From Deltaproteobacteria bacterium (GTDB lineage: Bacteria; Myxococcota_A; UBA796; CAJQPC01), in assembly GCA_016717595.1 (NCBI GenBank), contig JADKFE010000003.1:1-64000 (forward strand): DNA of 64,000 nt. Direction: 5' to 3'. This document shows, piece after piece, positions 1 through 10,600 of the stretch. Positions within the stretch are counted from its first letter, which is position 1. Every line of letters starts with the position of its first letter. The position numbers and the translations under genes were made by a program. Under the pieces are notes generated by a model, which ran no database searches, was not told the DNA's origin, and was given only the letters and a program-made list of their open reading frames with translations.

Positions 1-26
1 CCGGGTGAGACCCAAGCGGGCGCGGC

Positions 27-823
27 TCAGCGCGCGGGGAAGGCGCATCGAATGCCCACGGTGAACGCCACCCGGTCGGGCCGCGCGGGCTCTCGATGGG
101 TGCAGGTGGAGTAAGACGGCAGGTTCATAAACGAGCCCCCACGCATCACCCGCCAGGTGCCTGAGGCGGGGCCCGTGGGGTCGGTGACGTCGCCGGTCTT
201 GGTGCCTTCGCGGTGGTACCAGTCCGCCGTCCACTCCCAGACGTTGCCGCGAGGTGTACGGGGCCGTCTTTCGCGGCCAAGGCGGCGTCTTGGCTGGCGG
301 CGGGGGAGGTCTTCACGTCCGCGATGTGCCCAAACTTGCCTTCAGAGTACCAACGCACGTCCTTGTCTTCGCCTTCACCCCAAGGGTAGCGGCGGCCTTC
401 ACCCCCAGAGCACACCCGCTCCCACTGCGCCTCCGTGGGCAACGAGCCACCGGCCCACCGGCAGTAGGCGTCCGCCTCGTACCAGGTGACGGCGACCACG
501 GGGTGATCTCCGCTGCGCCCGGCGGCGCGCAGCTCAGCCCCCGCGCCTTGGGGGTGCGCCTGGGCCCACACCCACCCTTCAGGGCTCCACAAGGCCGCGT
601 TGGTGTAGGCCGAGGCCGCGAAGCGCTCAAACTCCTCGACGCTCACCTCGGCGAGCCCGAATCGAAACGCGCTGAGGGTGACGTCGCGCTGGGGCTCGTC
701 TGGCGCGCGCCCCGAGCCTTGGGGGCTTGTGCCCGCGGCGATCGCCGCCGTCGCCTCGCCCTGCGCGGCGCAGCCGAAGGTGAAGACGAGCGCGCTGAGG
801 GTGAGGATCAAGGGGCCGAGCAT
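27..823 (-). CDS. FGE/SUMF1-like lipoprotein (one frameshift)
   Basis: The start at 823 gives a lipoprotein signal peptide ending in the lipobox TFGC. The body is the formylglycine-generating-enzyme (SUMF1) fold: 'VTWYEADAYCRW', 'LPTEAQWERVCSGG' and 'YPWGEG' are visible. The rest of the domain (GNVWEWTADWY, VMRGGSF, GIRCAF) is encoded in another frame down to a stop at 27-29. One base appears to be missing near 254-258, where CAC-CTCGC should read CAC-CCT-CGC. In true FGE the catalytic cysteines follow RGGSY. Here that stretch reads RGGSFMNLPSYST, so both are absent. It is therefore more likely a non-catalytic FGE-like surface protein than a sulfatase activator, although a sulfatase-like gene lies 1.4 kb away on the other strand. 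Confidence 0.8.
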
Positions 824-895
824 GGTCTCAGTCTTGGAGAGGGACCTTGGACTTCATGGCGTCCACATGGAGCGCCCACGGTGTAGGATCTTCTC

Positions 896-2254
896 ATGAT
901 CCTGACGTTTCTGATCTTCTTCGCCTGCGGCGATCCCGAGTCCGCTGAGACCCCAGACCCCTCCGCCGTTGGCGTCGGCCAGCCCGGCGCGCCGCCCATG
1001 GGCCCGCCCGGGGCAGGTCCGGGCAGACCGGGCGGTCCAATGGGCCCCAACGGCCCGATGGGGCCCGCGGGCGCGCCGGGGCAGTCGGGCGCCATGCTCC
1101 AAGATCCTTCAGGGTTCCCGCCCTTCCACGACCAGCCGGCGCCCAAAGGCCCCGCGGTGGAGAGCCTCGGCGCCTTCACCGCCCCGGTCTTGCTCACCGA
1201 GACCCAAGGCGGCGGGTATCGCCCCCAGGTGGCCGCCGCCCCCGATGGCCGCCTGCACGCCATCTACTACGAGCGCACCGACGCCGGTGACCTCATCCGC
1301 CACCGCGTCTCCCAAGACGGCCTCACCTGGACCGCGCCCGCGCCGCTGGGCTTGGAGAAGGATCGAAACTGGGGCCCGGACATCGTCACCCGGGCCGATG
1401 GCAGCGTGGTCGTCGTCTTTGACCACGCCAAGCCCGACTTCACCAGCCGGGGCTACCTCACGATCTGGCGCGACGGCGTGTGGTCCAAGCCCGAGGCGCT
1501 CACCCCCGACGACGGCGGCGAGATCGGCAGCGGCCACGTCGCCGACGCGGTCGGTGACGAGCTGGCCTACGTGTGGATCGGCAAGCCGCTCTCGGACAAG
1601 GCGCGGTTCACCGCCCGCTGGCGCTGGTACTCCGGCGGAAAGTGGAGCGAGATCTACGACTTTAGCGACGGCAGCCAAGACGCCTGGCACACCAACGTCG
1701 AGCGCCGCCCCGACGGCAGCGTGCTCGCCGGCTGGGACATCGGCTCGGGCGGCAGCGCCACCACGCTGTATGTCTCTGAAGGCCGCGACGGGCAGTTCTC
1801 CAAGCCCGAGAACCTCACCGCCACGGGCAAACCCGGCGAGCGCCCCCACTTCGCCTTCGGGAAAGACGGCGTGGACCACATCACCTGGTTCCACAAAGAG
1901 GGCGGCGCGCCCATCGCCGTCTATGTGCGCTCCGGCCGCCCCGGGGCCTGGGGCCCGGTGGACGAGCCCAGCGCGGGCCTGGGCGGCTTCCATTTTGACC
2001 CCGACATCGCCGTGAACGACGCCGGGGTGCGGCTGTTGGTCTGGGGTTGGGACGCTGGGCAAGACGCGGAGATGGTGTACAGCGTCAACTCTGGAAAGGG
2101 CTGGAGCGAGCCCCAGAAGATCGCCGACATCAACTGGGGCAAACCCGGCCTCGCCTCGGTGAGCGTCGATCCCCAAGGTGCGTTCCATGTGGTCTGGAAC
2201 CAGGGCGTTCGGGGCGACAACAAGGTCTACTACGCGAAGCTGGTGGTCCCGTGA
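896..2254 (+). CDS. Propeller (BNR/sialidase-like) lipoprotein with collagen-like linker
   Basis: ATG at 896 opens a short signal peptide ending in FFAC, a likely lipobox. Residues about 25-65 are a Gly-Pro-Met rich collagen-like stretch (repeats such as GPMGPNGPMGPAG). The remaining 380 residues hold recurring blocks of the type 'SxDG/xPDGxxxxxW', for example RVSQDGLTW, RPDGSVLAGWD and DPQGAFHVVWNQ. These are typical of six-bladed sialidase/BNR-like propellers. No catalytic sialidase residues can be assigned with confidence. The stop codon overlaps the GTG start of the sulfatase-like gene, so the two are probably co-transcribed. The substrate is unknown; export and surface anchoring are inferred from the signal. 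Confidence 0.75.
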   Translation: MILTFLIFFACGDPESAETPDPSAVGVGQPGAPPMGPPGAGPGRPGGPMGPNGPMGPAGAPGQSGAMLQDPSGFPPFHDQPAPKGPAVESLGAFTAPVLLTETQGGGYRPQVAAAPDGRLHAIYYERTDAGDLIRHRVSQDGLTWTAPAPLGLEKDRNWGPDIVTRADGSVVVVFDHAKPDFTSRGYLTIWRDGVWSKPEALTPDDGGEIGSGHVADAVGDELAYVWIGKPLSDKARFTARWRWYSGGKWSEIYDFSDGSQDAWHTNVERRPDGSVLAGWDIGSGGSATTLYVSEGRDGQFSKPENLTATGKPGERPHFAFGKDGVDHITWFHKEGGAPIAVYVRSGRPGAWGPVDEPSAGLGGFHFDPDIAVNDAGVRLLVWGWDAGQDAEMVYSVNSGKGWSEPQKIADINWGKPGLASVSVDPQGAFHVVWNQGVRGDNKVYYAKLVVP

Positions 2255-3785
2255 GCCCGGTCTGGTGGCTGTTGTTGTGGGCCTGCGACGGCGCGCGGAG
2301 CGACCCCAGAACCCAGCTGCCCCAGCTCCGGCGAGCCCACCCGGTCGCCCGGGGCCTCCTGGGCCAAACGGAGGCCCCGGCGGCGGCGGCGGACCCGGCT
2401 TTAAGCCCGAGCCTCACCACCTGAGCCCCACCTTTGAGCTCCTCGGCGCGCCCGGCGACGCGCCCCGATCCGTCGTGATCATCAGCCTCGACACCACCCG
2501 CGCCGACCGCCTCGGCGTCTACGGCGGCCGCGCCGAGACGCCCACGCTGACGGCCTTCGCCCAGACCGGCGCCCGCTTTGACGCCGCGTTCACCCACTTC
2601 CCCGAGACCTGCCCGGCGCATTGGTCGATGATGAGCGGGGTTCCTCCAGAGCTTCACGGCAACGTCGCCGGAAACCGCGGCAGCCTCTACACCGGGCCCA
2701 CCGTCGCCGAGATCGCCCAGCGCCACGGCTACGCCACGGCGGCGTTTATCGGCGGCGCGACTCTGCAAGACGTGAGCTGCGGCTTCTCCCGCGGCTTCGG
2801 CACCTTTGATGATCAGTTCGCCGTAGACACCGACGACATGCGCCGCCCCGCCGCCGAGGTCACCGCCGCGGCGACCACCTGGATGAGCGCCCAGACCGGC
2901 CCCTTCTTCGCGTTTGTTCATTACTTCGACGCGCACTTCCCCTACACGCCCCAGGCGCCGTGGGACACCCGCTACGACCCCGACTACAAAGGCACCCTCG
3001 ACGGTCGAGATCGTTCGCTCGACCCCTACCGTCGCGGCGAGGCCACCCCCAGCCCCCGGGACGTCGAGCACATCCTGGCGCTCTACGACGGCGAGCTCTC
3101 AGAGCTCGACGCGGCCTTGGCGCCGCTCCTGGCGGCCATCCCCCAAGACGCCGTGGTGATCATCACCGCCGATCACGGCGAGTCCTTTGAGCACGACTAC
3201 TGGTTCAACCACCGCGGCGGCCTGTGGGAGCCGGTGATCCGTGTGCCGCTGCTCATCCGCGGCCCCGGCGTGCCCGCGGCCTCGTCGGTCACCGCCCAGG
3301 TGGGCCTCATCGACGTCACCCCCACGGCCCTGGCCCTGGCGGGCCTGCCCAGAGACGCCCGCATGATGGGCCAAGACCTCACGCCCCTCACCCGCGGCGA
3401 AGGGGAGGGCCGGGCGCTCATCGTCTCCAACACCGATCCAATGATGCCCGACCCCCAAGAGAGCGCGCGCACCCCAGGCCTCAAGCGCCTGGAGCGCGGC
3501 GGGGCGGTCACCGTCTACGATCTGAGCGCCGATCCCGGCGAGCTCAAGCCGCTCACCGGTCAAGCCGACGCCTTGGCCGCCGAGCGCGCGGCGTACGAGG
3601 CCGCCATCACGCCGCTTCTGGCCCACCAAGGCCCGCCGCCCAAGAACGCCATCGTGCAGTCTCCCGAGGAGCGCGCGCGGCTGGAGGCGCTTGGTTATCT
3701 GCCCAAAGGGCCGGACGCGGCGGTAGGCCCGGATGGGAAGAACGGGCCGCCGGGGCCGCCGCCGGGACCGCCGCCGAAGCGGTGA
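2251..3785 (+). CDS. Sulfatase-like (alkaline phosphatase superfamily) lipoprotein (frameshift near 2300)
   Basis: I choose GTG 2251 because it overlaps the upstream stop and gives a lipoprotein signal (WWLLLWAC). One base seems to be missing near 2290-2310, after which the reading frame gives a Pro/Gly linker (SPPGRPGPPGPNGGPGG) and then the enzyme. Metal-binding motifs of the sulfatase fold are present: ISLDTTRADRLG near residue 80, and ITADHGESFEHDYWFNHRG followed by IRVPLLIRGPG in the C-terminal half. The usual CxPxR formylglycine signature is absent. The aligned segment reads TCPAHWSMMSG, as in the 'LPSHASMLTG' subgroup. The C-terminus again ends in a GPPGPPPGPPP tail. The role may be sulfate or phosphate ester hydrolysis outside the cytoplasm, but the substrate is unknown. 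Confidence 0.8.
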
Positions 3786-3789
3786 GGGC

Positions 3790-4640
3790 TTAGCGCAAAA
3801 ATGAGCGCTGTGGTTGACGGGCCTCCCAAGCGCGGAGCGACTGGTGAAGCCGCGTCGGATGCAGCGCGCCATCGGGCAAGGCGAGGCACAGCTCCCACAA
3901 TAGGATATCTCGTTCGACGCTCTTCGTTCTCTCGCGTCTTAGCCGACCGTCCAACGCGACAGTGAGTAAAAACATTAAGTCGTGGCCCCGCGCGAGGCCC
4001 CAGGGTCCAGGTTCGTGGGGAGCGCGTCGAGATCTGCGCGAAGCGACACCACGTCGGCTGCTAGGCCTTGCGCGACGAGATCCTGGTAGAGAGTGTCGGT
4101 GCTTACACGCCAACGCTCCTTGTCGACGTTGTGGCGCACAAACCGCTCGCGAAACTCGAAGGGCAGGTGCCGTCTGTGGTGAAGCAGTCGAAGCCGCCCA
4201 AACTCAACGGCGCGGGCCAAGAGCAGCTCCCGGAACTCCGCGCCCTCTTCCGCTTCGAGGGCGGCGAGCTTCGTCGCGTCGGCCCGGTTGTCGAGCAGCT
4301 TGTCCAAGGCCGCCGTGCGCAGGAGCATCGACTCCAGGTCACGGGTGTCGGTGACGAACAGATCAGGGAGCGTGTGCTGGGTCTGGTCGATGTGGTCCCA
4401 GTCGGCGTCCATCACGGAGACGACGCCTGTGAGACGATCCGTCTTGTGGAGCGTGGCATGTTCTTGAATGAGCGTGTGACGTCCGCTACAAGGCTCACAA
4501 TGTAAGGCCCCTCGTCGAGCAAAGCTGGTCCAGAAGTCCGCGTCACTCGGACCCTCGACGAGCATGATGGCCCCATCAAACACCGACCGGCGAATCACCA
4601 CCTTTGCCGCGACGGACTCTCGTTGTTGTCCTAAGCTCAT
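3790..4640 (-). CDS. DUF4435 TOPRIM-like nuclease, AriB (PARIS)-like (frameshift near 3985)
   Basis: The start at 4640 overlaps the stop of the upstream ATPase by 4 bp. The N-terminal half shows a TOPRIM-like core: 'GAIMLVEGPSDADFW' with the glutamate at residue 29, and 'GVVSVMDADWDHID' with Asp78 and Asp80. After residue about 217 the frame breaks in a GGGG run near 3985. It continues as GHDLMFLLTVALDGRL and then VERDILLWELCLALPDG to a TAA at 3790-3792, giving about 283 residues, the usual DUF4435 length. In PARIS, AriB is a DUF4435 TOPRIM nuclease released by the AriA ATPase when a phage anti-restriction protein is sensed. The order and overlap here match that pair, but DUF4435 genes also follow other ABC-type ATPases. 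The break is probably a sequencing indel. Confidence 0.75.
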
Positions 4641-5993
4641 GTCCGAATTTCCGCGGTGAGCGGCACCTCAAGCTGCACATAACGACCGATGATGTCGGGG
4701 GAGTGTGTGACCACGACGAAATCAAGGTCACTAAGGCCCGCGATCTCGATCAGCTCTGGCAAAAACAGCTCTTGCCAGGTCATGTGAAGCGACAGCTCCG
4801 GCTCGTCGATGAGGACAAGTGAGCCAGGGCTCGTGTGGAAGAGCATGTCAAACAGCAGAATGAGCTGGTGTTGTTCCCCCGAAGACAGCTTGTCTAAGGT
4901 GAGGTCTGCGCCGTCGGCGTCCTGAATCTCAAGCCCCCGCGCTCGGGACAGGCGGAGCTGTTTGTGGAGCAGGCGGGAGTTCATGCTCCCCTCAAAACGC
5001 TCCAGCTTAGAGGCGAAACGCTCAAGGATAGGGAGCATCGCCTCGTTGTCTTCGACGTTGACGCTCAGCGCCCAGACGTCACGGTCGTCGACCTCGTCCG
5101 GGACGATCGGCGCGCTGTCATCGAGATCGGGGAGTAGTCCCCAGCGGCGAAGTCGGATGCGTCGGGCCTCGACGTCATTCAGCCGAGCCTGCAACTCTGG
5201 AATGTTCAGGGGTGTCTGCGCGCATGAGGCGCTTAACGAAGCTCTGGTCGAGGGTCTGGGCGGCTCGTTGTACTCCTGCAGGGTCTCTGCAAAGTAGTCC
5301 TGCAGCGCGTCCGAATAGATCTCGATCGTCGGGGGCGGACATTGGGCGATCGGAATGCGCCGTCGTCCCCGCGTTGTCGCCCTGGTTGTGACGCTCGTTG
5401 GCGTGGAGCGATCGATACGCACGAGCAAGGTCTCAGACGAACGCTCTGAACGAGCGCGGCGGCCTTACGATACAACAAGTCGCTGGGGCGTGTCGGCCAC
5501 CAGCGGCGGTGCGATATCTGCGCAGCTTCAAGCGCCGCTGCGATATCTGTGTCGGATTGGCCTACGCCCTTCGCGTCGAGATATGTGGCCCACGAGTCCA
5601 TCGTCTGGCCCCAGGGGATCTGGGCTCCGTCGGGCATGACCACCTCCCAGAGCAGCTTTGGCCGACGCTGCTCAGGTCAATGCGCTCCTCCTGCGTCCCT
5701 GCATGGCGCCAGATGATCTGTGCGCCATCGGCCAACTCCATCGTCAGCCGCCGAAACGGGATGACCGGCAGGATCTCCTCAAGTTTCCCTTGGCACGCGG
5801 CCTCCATCAACCGCAGCACCGCTGTCTTGCCGACCCCGTTCGGCCCATGAATCACGGTCACCCGCTCCTTTTGGTTCAGCGGGATATTGTGGTCGTACCT
5901 CCCAAAGAGGCCCTCGACGCAGAACCGCACAAGGCGCGGGCGCGGCGCGATCACCGGCGTCTTGGAGGGCTGAGGGGCGGCGGGTGTGGACAT
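4637..5993 (-). CDS. ABC/AAA-15 type ATPase, AriA (PARIS)-like (two or more frameshifts)
   Basis: The N-terminal part contains the Walker A motif GPNGVGKT at residues 50-57. The C-terminal part contains the ABC signature LSSGEQHQLILLFDML, the Walker B motif SLVLIDEPELSLH and the H-loop VVTHSPDIIG. The order is that of an OLD/RecF-like SMC-family ATPase of about 450 residues. The reading frame slips near 5657-5660 (AAA run; the fixed reading gives QKLLWEVVMPDGAQ) and near 5440-5455. It may also slip twice between 5215 and 5265, where an alternative frame reads LDQSFVKRLMRADTP. The gene overlaps the DUF4435 gene by 4 bp. The pair resembles PARIS AriA-AriB, where the ATPase forms a sensor scaffold. 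It lies 48 bp behind the DUF2357 nuclease gene. Confidence 0.75.
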
Positions 5994-6041
5994 GGAGGCT
6001 CCGAGTCTCGGCGAAGCTTAACCCAGCGCGCCGCTCTCACC

Positions 6042-7658
6042 TCAGCCCCCCACCATCACCCCCAGCACCCCCTCAAGCTGGGGGTGCCTGTGTCCGGGCC
6101 GCAGCCCGATGAGCCCGCCTCGCACACGCGCCCGGGGCCAGGCGGGGTCGAGCATGGACGGGCCGATGAGGCGAAGGCCGTCGCCGGGCCACAGCGCCCA
6201 GATCGAGCGCACCAGGGGCAGGCCTTTGTGGTCGCCGATGCTCTCGCCGTAGCGCCACCAGAGGTCTTGGAGGGCCTCCAGGGGTGGGCCACCCTCGGGG
6301 TCGCGGCGGAACTTGGCGTCGAGGACGTGCAGCTCGACCTGGCCGTCCTCGTGGCGGATGTCGAGGACGAGGTCGGGGCGCCAGGGGCGGCCTGGATGCA
6401 GCTTTCGCATCGAGGAGCCCGGCCGGAAGTGGTACTCGGGCTCTAGATGGAGGCGCAGCACCCGCCGGGGCTGGGTCCAGCGCGCGACCTCCCCCCGGCG
6501 TAGGCTCGTGAACCAGCCGGGCTCCAGCACGTCGCCGCCTTGGGGCGGGCCGAGCTGCGCGGTGAGCGCCTGGAGGGTGACGACGGCGCAGTACCGCTCC
6601 CAGAGCTCATCCAAGGACGCGAGGGGCGCCTCGGCGGGGGTGTCCAGGGCCTTGGTGGCGGCCTCGGCCAAGGCGTAGGCCCGGGCGGTCGTCCAATAGG
6701 CGGGCTCGGCGTCGGCGCGGGGGGTGCGCACCATCGTTTTGCCGCGGGGGCGCAGGTCGGGCAGGCCCGATCGGTTCCGCACGGCGCGGCTCTCGGCGCC
6801 CAAGGCCAAGATGCGCGCCTCTCGTCTTTTGAGGAGCGCGAGGCGCGGGGCGTCGTGCTCCGCCCAGACGTCGCTCATCTCGGTGAGCAGGGCCTGCCGG
6901 GCGGGCCGAACGGCGTCAAGCGCCCGGGCTTGGCGCTCGACGACGCCCAGCAAGGTCTCGACCCCGGCGTCGATGCGGTCGTAGGCCGAGAGCACGCCGC
7001 GGTTCTCCAAAGTGTCAAGCTCTGCTTTACGCTCTCGGGAGACGCCGACGGCGCGGCCCTGGGCGGCGGCGCGGGCGACCTGGGCGGGGTGCGTGGCCAA
7101 CCAGCGCACGTCCGCCGGGCGCCGCGCGCCTTGCACGTCGGGGGTGGCCCGGCGCTCCTCCCGGGCGCGGTGGATGGGGCGGCGGCGGATGCTCGGCGCG
7201 GCGCTCGCGGCCAGGCCGACGGCGCGCTCCAGGGCGTTTAAGGCGTCGTCGAGGCTGGGGCGGTCGCGGCGCATCGTGGCCACGCCGCCCAGGTCTTGGC
7301 TCAAGGTCGCCGAGATCGACTCCAAGGCGCGGATGAGCGCGTGAAGCTCCTCAGCGACGAGCTTGCGGGGCCGCACGACGAGCTCACGCTCAAGCTCACC
7401 CACCCGCAACCGCACCCGCCCGGCGGTGAGGCCCAAGAGCTGGCTGTCGCGGTGCTCGGCCTCGCCGTCTTCATCGGCGATGAGCGTGAGCTGCTGGTTT
7501 CCGAGGTGGAGCAGCACCTCGACGCCGGGCAGGTGGCCGCGGCTCACCACCCGCAGGGCGCCTACGCCAGGGATCTCCGCGCCGCTGGGCACCGGGCGGC
7601 CCCGAACGTACACCTCCAAGCTCAGCGCCCCGCCGGGCTCAGGTGTGGAAGAGGTCAT
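6042..7658 (-). CDS. DUF2357 / PD-(D/E)XK nuclease (McrC-like effector)
   Basis: ATG at 7658 (MTSSTPEPGG) is preferred to the longer ORF because it overlaps the end of the upstream ATPase by 20 bp, as expected for translational coupling. The N-terminal third is beta-rich (DUF2357-like). A helical middle contains 'LENRGVLSAYDRID'. The C-terminal part has a PD-(D/E)XK nuclease core: RPDLVLDI near residue 427, then HVLDAKFRRD near residue 446, and an aromatic helix (LWWRYGESI). This is the architecture of nucleases partnered with McrB-type AAA+ motors, where the motor loads the nuclease onto DNA. Here two different McrB-like ATPases lie directly upstream. All catalytic residues appear intact, and no frameshift is seen. 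Confidence 0.8.
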   Translation of the reverse strand: MTSSTPEPGGALSLEVYVRGRPVPSGAEIPGVGALRVVSRGHLPGVEVLLHLGNQQLTLIADEDGEAEHRDSQLLGLTAGRVRLRVGELERELVVRPRKLVAEELHALIRALESISATLSQDLGGVATMRRDRPSLDDALNALERAVGLAASAAPSIRRRPIHRAREERRATPDVQGARRPADVRWLATHPAQVARAAAQGRAVGVSRERKAELDTLENRGVLSAYDRIDAGVETLLGVVERQARALDAVRPARQALLTEMSDVWAEHDAPRLALLKRREARILALGAESRAVRNRSGLPDLRPRGKTMVRTPRADAEPAYWTTARAYALAEAATKALDTPAEAPLASLDELWERYCAVVTLQALTAQLGPPQGGDVLEPGWFTSLRRGEVARWTQPRRVLRLHLEPEYHFRPGSSMRKLHPGRPWRPDLVLDIRHEDGQVELHVLDAKFRRDPEGGPPLEALQDLWWRYGESIGDHKGLPLVRSIWALWPGDGLRLIGPSMLDPAWPRARVRGGLIGLRPGHRHPQLEGVLGVMVGG

Positions 7659-10600
7659 ACCAGTCTCCCAGAGCCTCGCCCCGCTCACGAAGGGCGCGGG
7701 TGTGGGCGGCGGAGCGTCGCCAGCCGCCGGCCTCAAACCGCACGCTCAGCTCATCAAGCAGGGCGCGCCACTTGGGGCCGACCCCACGCAACGGCGGCAA
7801 GACGCGCTGGAGGAGCTGCTGATCTTCTGCCTCGATCCTCGGCAACACACCCTCAGACGCGGCGAGGGCGCGGCCCATGGCCACCACGGTTCGGCGGCTC
7901 GGCGCCCCGGGCAGGCCCAGGCCGCGCAGGTGCTCGATGACGCCCTCTAGGGTGCCCAAGGGGGCGGGCGGGCGGTCCACGGAGGCGAAGAGCGCGGGCA
8001 GGCTCACCGGCGGGGCGTCGATCAGGTCGTCTTCAGGGCGCCAGCGCGGGGCCCCGGCCCGGGGCTCGATCCAGATCACGCTCGCCCGGCTCAGAAAGCG
8101 CGGGGAGAGCCGCTCGACGGTGTCATCGACGTTCACCGTGGCCACCAGCCGCGTCGAGGCCGGCAGCTCAAAGCTGGCGGGGTACCGTGTTTGGTTCTCG
8201 GGGTGGAGATCGGGGCCGTAGAGCCGCAGCCGCGGCGGGCTGGCCTCTGTCGCCGAGAGCAGCCGCGCCAGATAATGTTCGGGCGAGGCGAGGTTGAGCT
8301 CCTCGATGAGCACGGGATACAGACCGCCGAGGCGCTGATCGGCGTCGTCCCGGGCGCGGAGGAGATGCTCCAGGAGGCCCTCTGAGGAGGGCTCCCAGCG
8401 GCGCTCGGTGGGGTGCCAGAAGCCGAACAGAGGCGCGTCGTCTTGCCAGTCTCGGCGCACGACCAGCTCGAGGGTGCGCCCCGTCGTGGGGCCGTGGCCC
8501 AGGCGGGTGAGCACGCTGCGGGCGAAGGTGCTCTTGCCCACGCCGGGCAGCCCGGCGAGTAAGGTCCAGCGCCCGGTCAACATCGCGATGAGCAGGTTCG
8601 CGACGTCCTCAAACGCCCAGGTCTGCCCGGCGACGCGCCAGATCGCCTGCTGCAGCGTCATGCCCGCGACCTCTCGGCCTCGGGCGGCGCGCAGAGGCGT
8701 CTGCGGGGCGACCGGCGCCGCCGCCGGGATCGGCGCGGTGGGAAGCGGCAAGGCCCGGGACAAGGCGCCGAGGCGGGGGTCGCCCAGGAGCGCGTCTAAG
8801 GTGGCGAGCTCCTCATCAAGGGCCGCCACCTCCAAAGCGCCGGGGCCGCGGGCGGCCCGAAGCGCCTCAAGCTCCGCGGTGAGCGGGCCGAGGGTCGCGG
8901 CGCGCTCTTCAGCCAGGGTGGCCTCTAAGCTGGACTGTGCGGCGTCAAGCGCCTGGGCGAGCGTCGCCCGCAGCGCCAGGGCCGCGGTGGAGCCCCGGCG
9001 GGCCTCGGCGCGCAGCGGCTCAAACACCTCGGCCCGCGTGAGCAGCTCGTCCAGGCGCTCCAGGCGCATCACCGCGGCCTTCGCCGGGGCGGGGTCGTTC
9101 AGCCAGCGGGCGAGGTTTTCGGCACGATCGGGATCGAGGGGGGCGCTGAGGTGGTGATACACCCAGCCCGGCCCGGCGCCGTCACGGCGGGGCGGCGCCA
9201 AGAAGCGCAGATCCTCCTCGGGGAGGGGATCTGACAGAAGCCAGCTCTCCCCCTCATCACCGGCGGGCTGGCCGTCCTCGCCGACCACGTCCAAGAAGCT
9301 CACCTCACCTTGAATGCCGAAGGTGAGCATGTTGTTGAGCTCAAAGACCTCGCCGGTGGGCGACGTGGGGGTGAGCCCGGCGGGTGTGCTGCGCCAGGGG
9401 CCCACGTTGAGATCGAGCTCTTCGCGGATGTACAGCGCGCGGGTGGGGTGACGGTGGGCCTCTTTTGCGTCGCCCACCCAGATCCAGGTGGCGAGGCGCT
9501 CGAGGGCGTCGGCGGGGGCGCCGTCGGCGAAGAGCAGCCCCTCCAACACCCGCGTGGTGGGGCGTGTCTCGATGGCGATGCCCGGCGCGCCGCCCAGCAC
9601 GGTCGCCGCCTGAAACACCCGGCCCTCATGGTTAAAACAGATCGCGGCCAGGGGAGGGTCGGCCGGGGTCTTTGCGAGCTGGTCAAGCTCCTCGATGAGC
9701 GCGCGGGTCTGTGTCACGTCGAGGCCGTGTTTACGCCGAAACAGCAGGCGGCTGAACAGGCTCAGGGCGTTCCAAGACTCGGGCTTGATGACGAGCTTCT
9801 CACGCAGGGCGCGCAGATCGTCGTCGAGGCTGTCGTCTTCATCCGCGATCAGTCCATCCAGCACGGTCTGGAGGTGGGCGATGCGCTCGTCAAAGCCCTG
9901 GAGCGTGCGAACCTTCACCTTGTCTTTGGGGTTGAGCAGCTCGTTTATCTCGGTGACCTCTTTGCTGATGCGGCGCTGGCGCATCACGAGCCCGTGCTCC
10001 AGGGCCTTGAGCTGGTTGACGCGGCGCTCTAAGGCGGCGTTGAACCGCTCTTGCACCGTGCGCCCCCAGCGCATCGCGCGCTCACGGTCGGCCTTGGGCC
10101 ACGCGGGATCGCAGAACGCGGAGATCAGCTGATCACTCGTCGACTCACTGTGGATCATGCTCTCAAGCTCGGCCTCGGCCTCGGCCTCCTTGAGCTTCTC
10201 CTCGTCGATGTCGTCGAAGGGGTCATCGTCGAGGGGCAGCGGGCTACGATCCCCTTTGCGGCGCCGCTTCTTCTTCACCTCTTCCTCAGGCATCTCCTCG
10301 ATGGGGTCGTCTTTGTACGGACGCCTGAGCGCCGCGGGCTCGGCGGGCACGTCCTCACCCGCCTCTTTGAGCTGGGTGGCGAAGCTGCGGAAGGTGTCGA
10401 TCACCGCCTGCCGCGACTTGTAGAGTTTACGCCCCGCCAGAACGTGCTTCATCGCCGCCACACGCTCATCGACGTGCTCTAGCATGAGCTGATCGAGGTA
10501 ACGCTCGGCGTCTTTGGCGGCCTGATCTGCGTAGGCGCCGATCTCGGCGTAGGCTCCGCACCAGCTTACGGCGATCCTCCAACATCAGCAGCGTCTCCCG

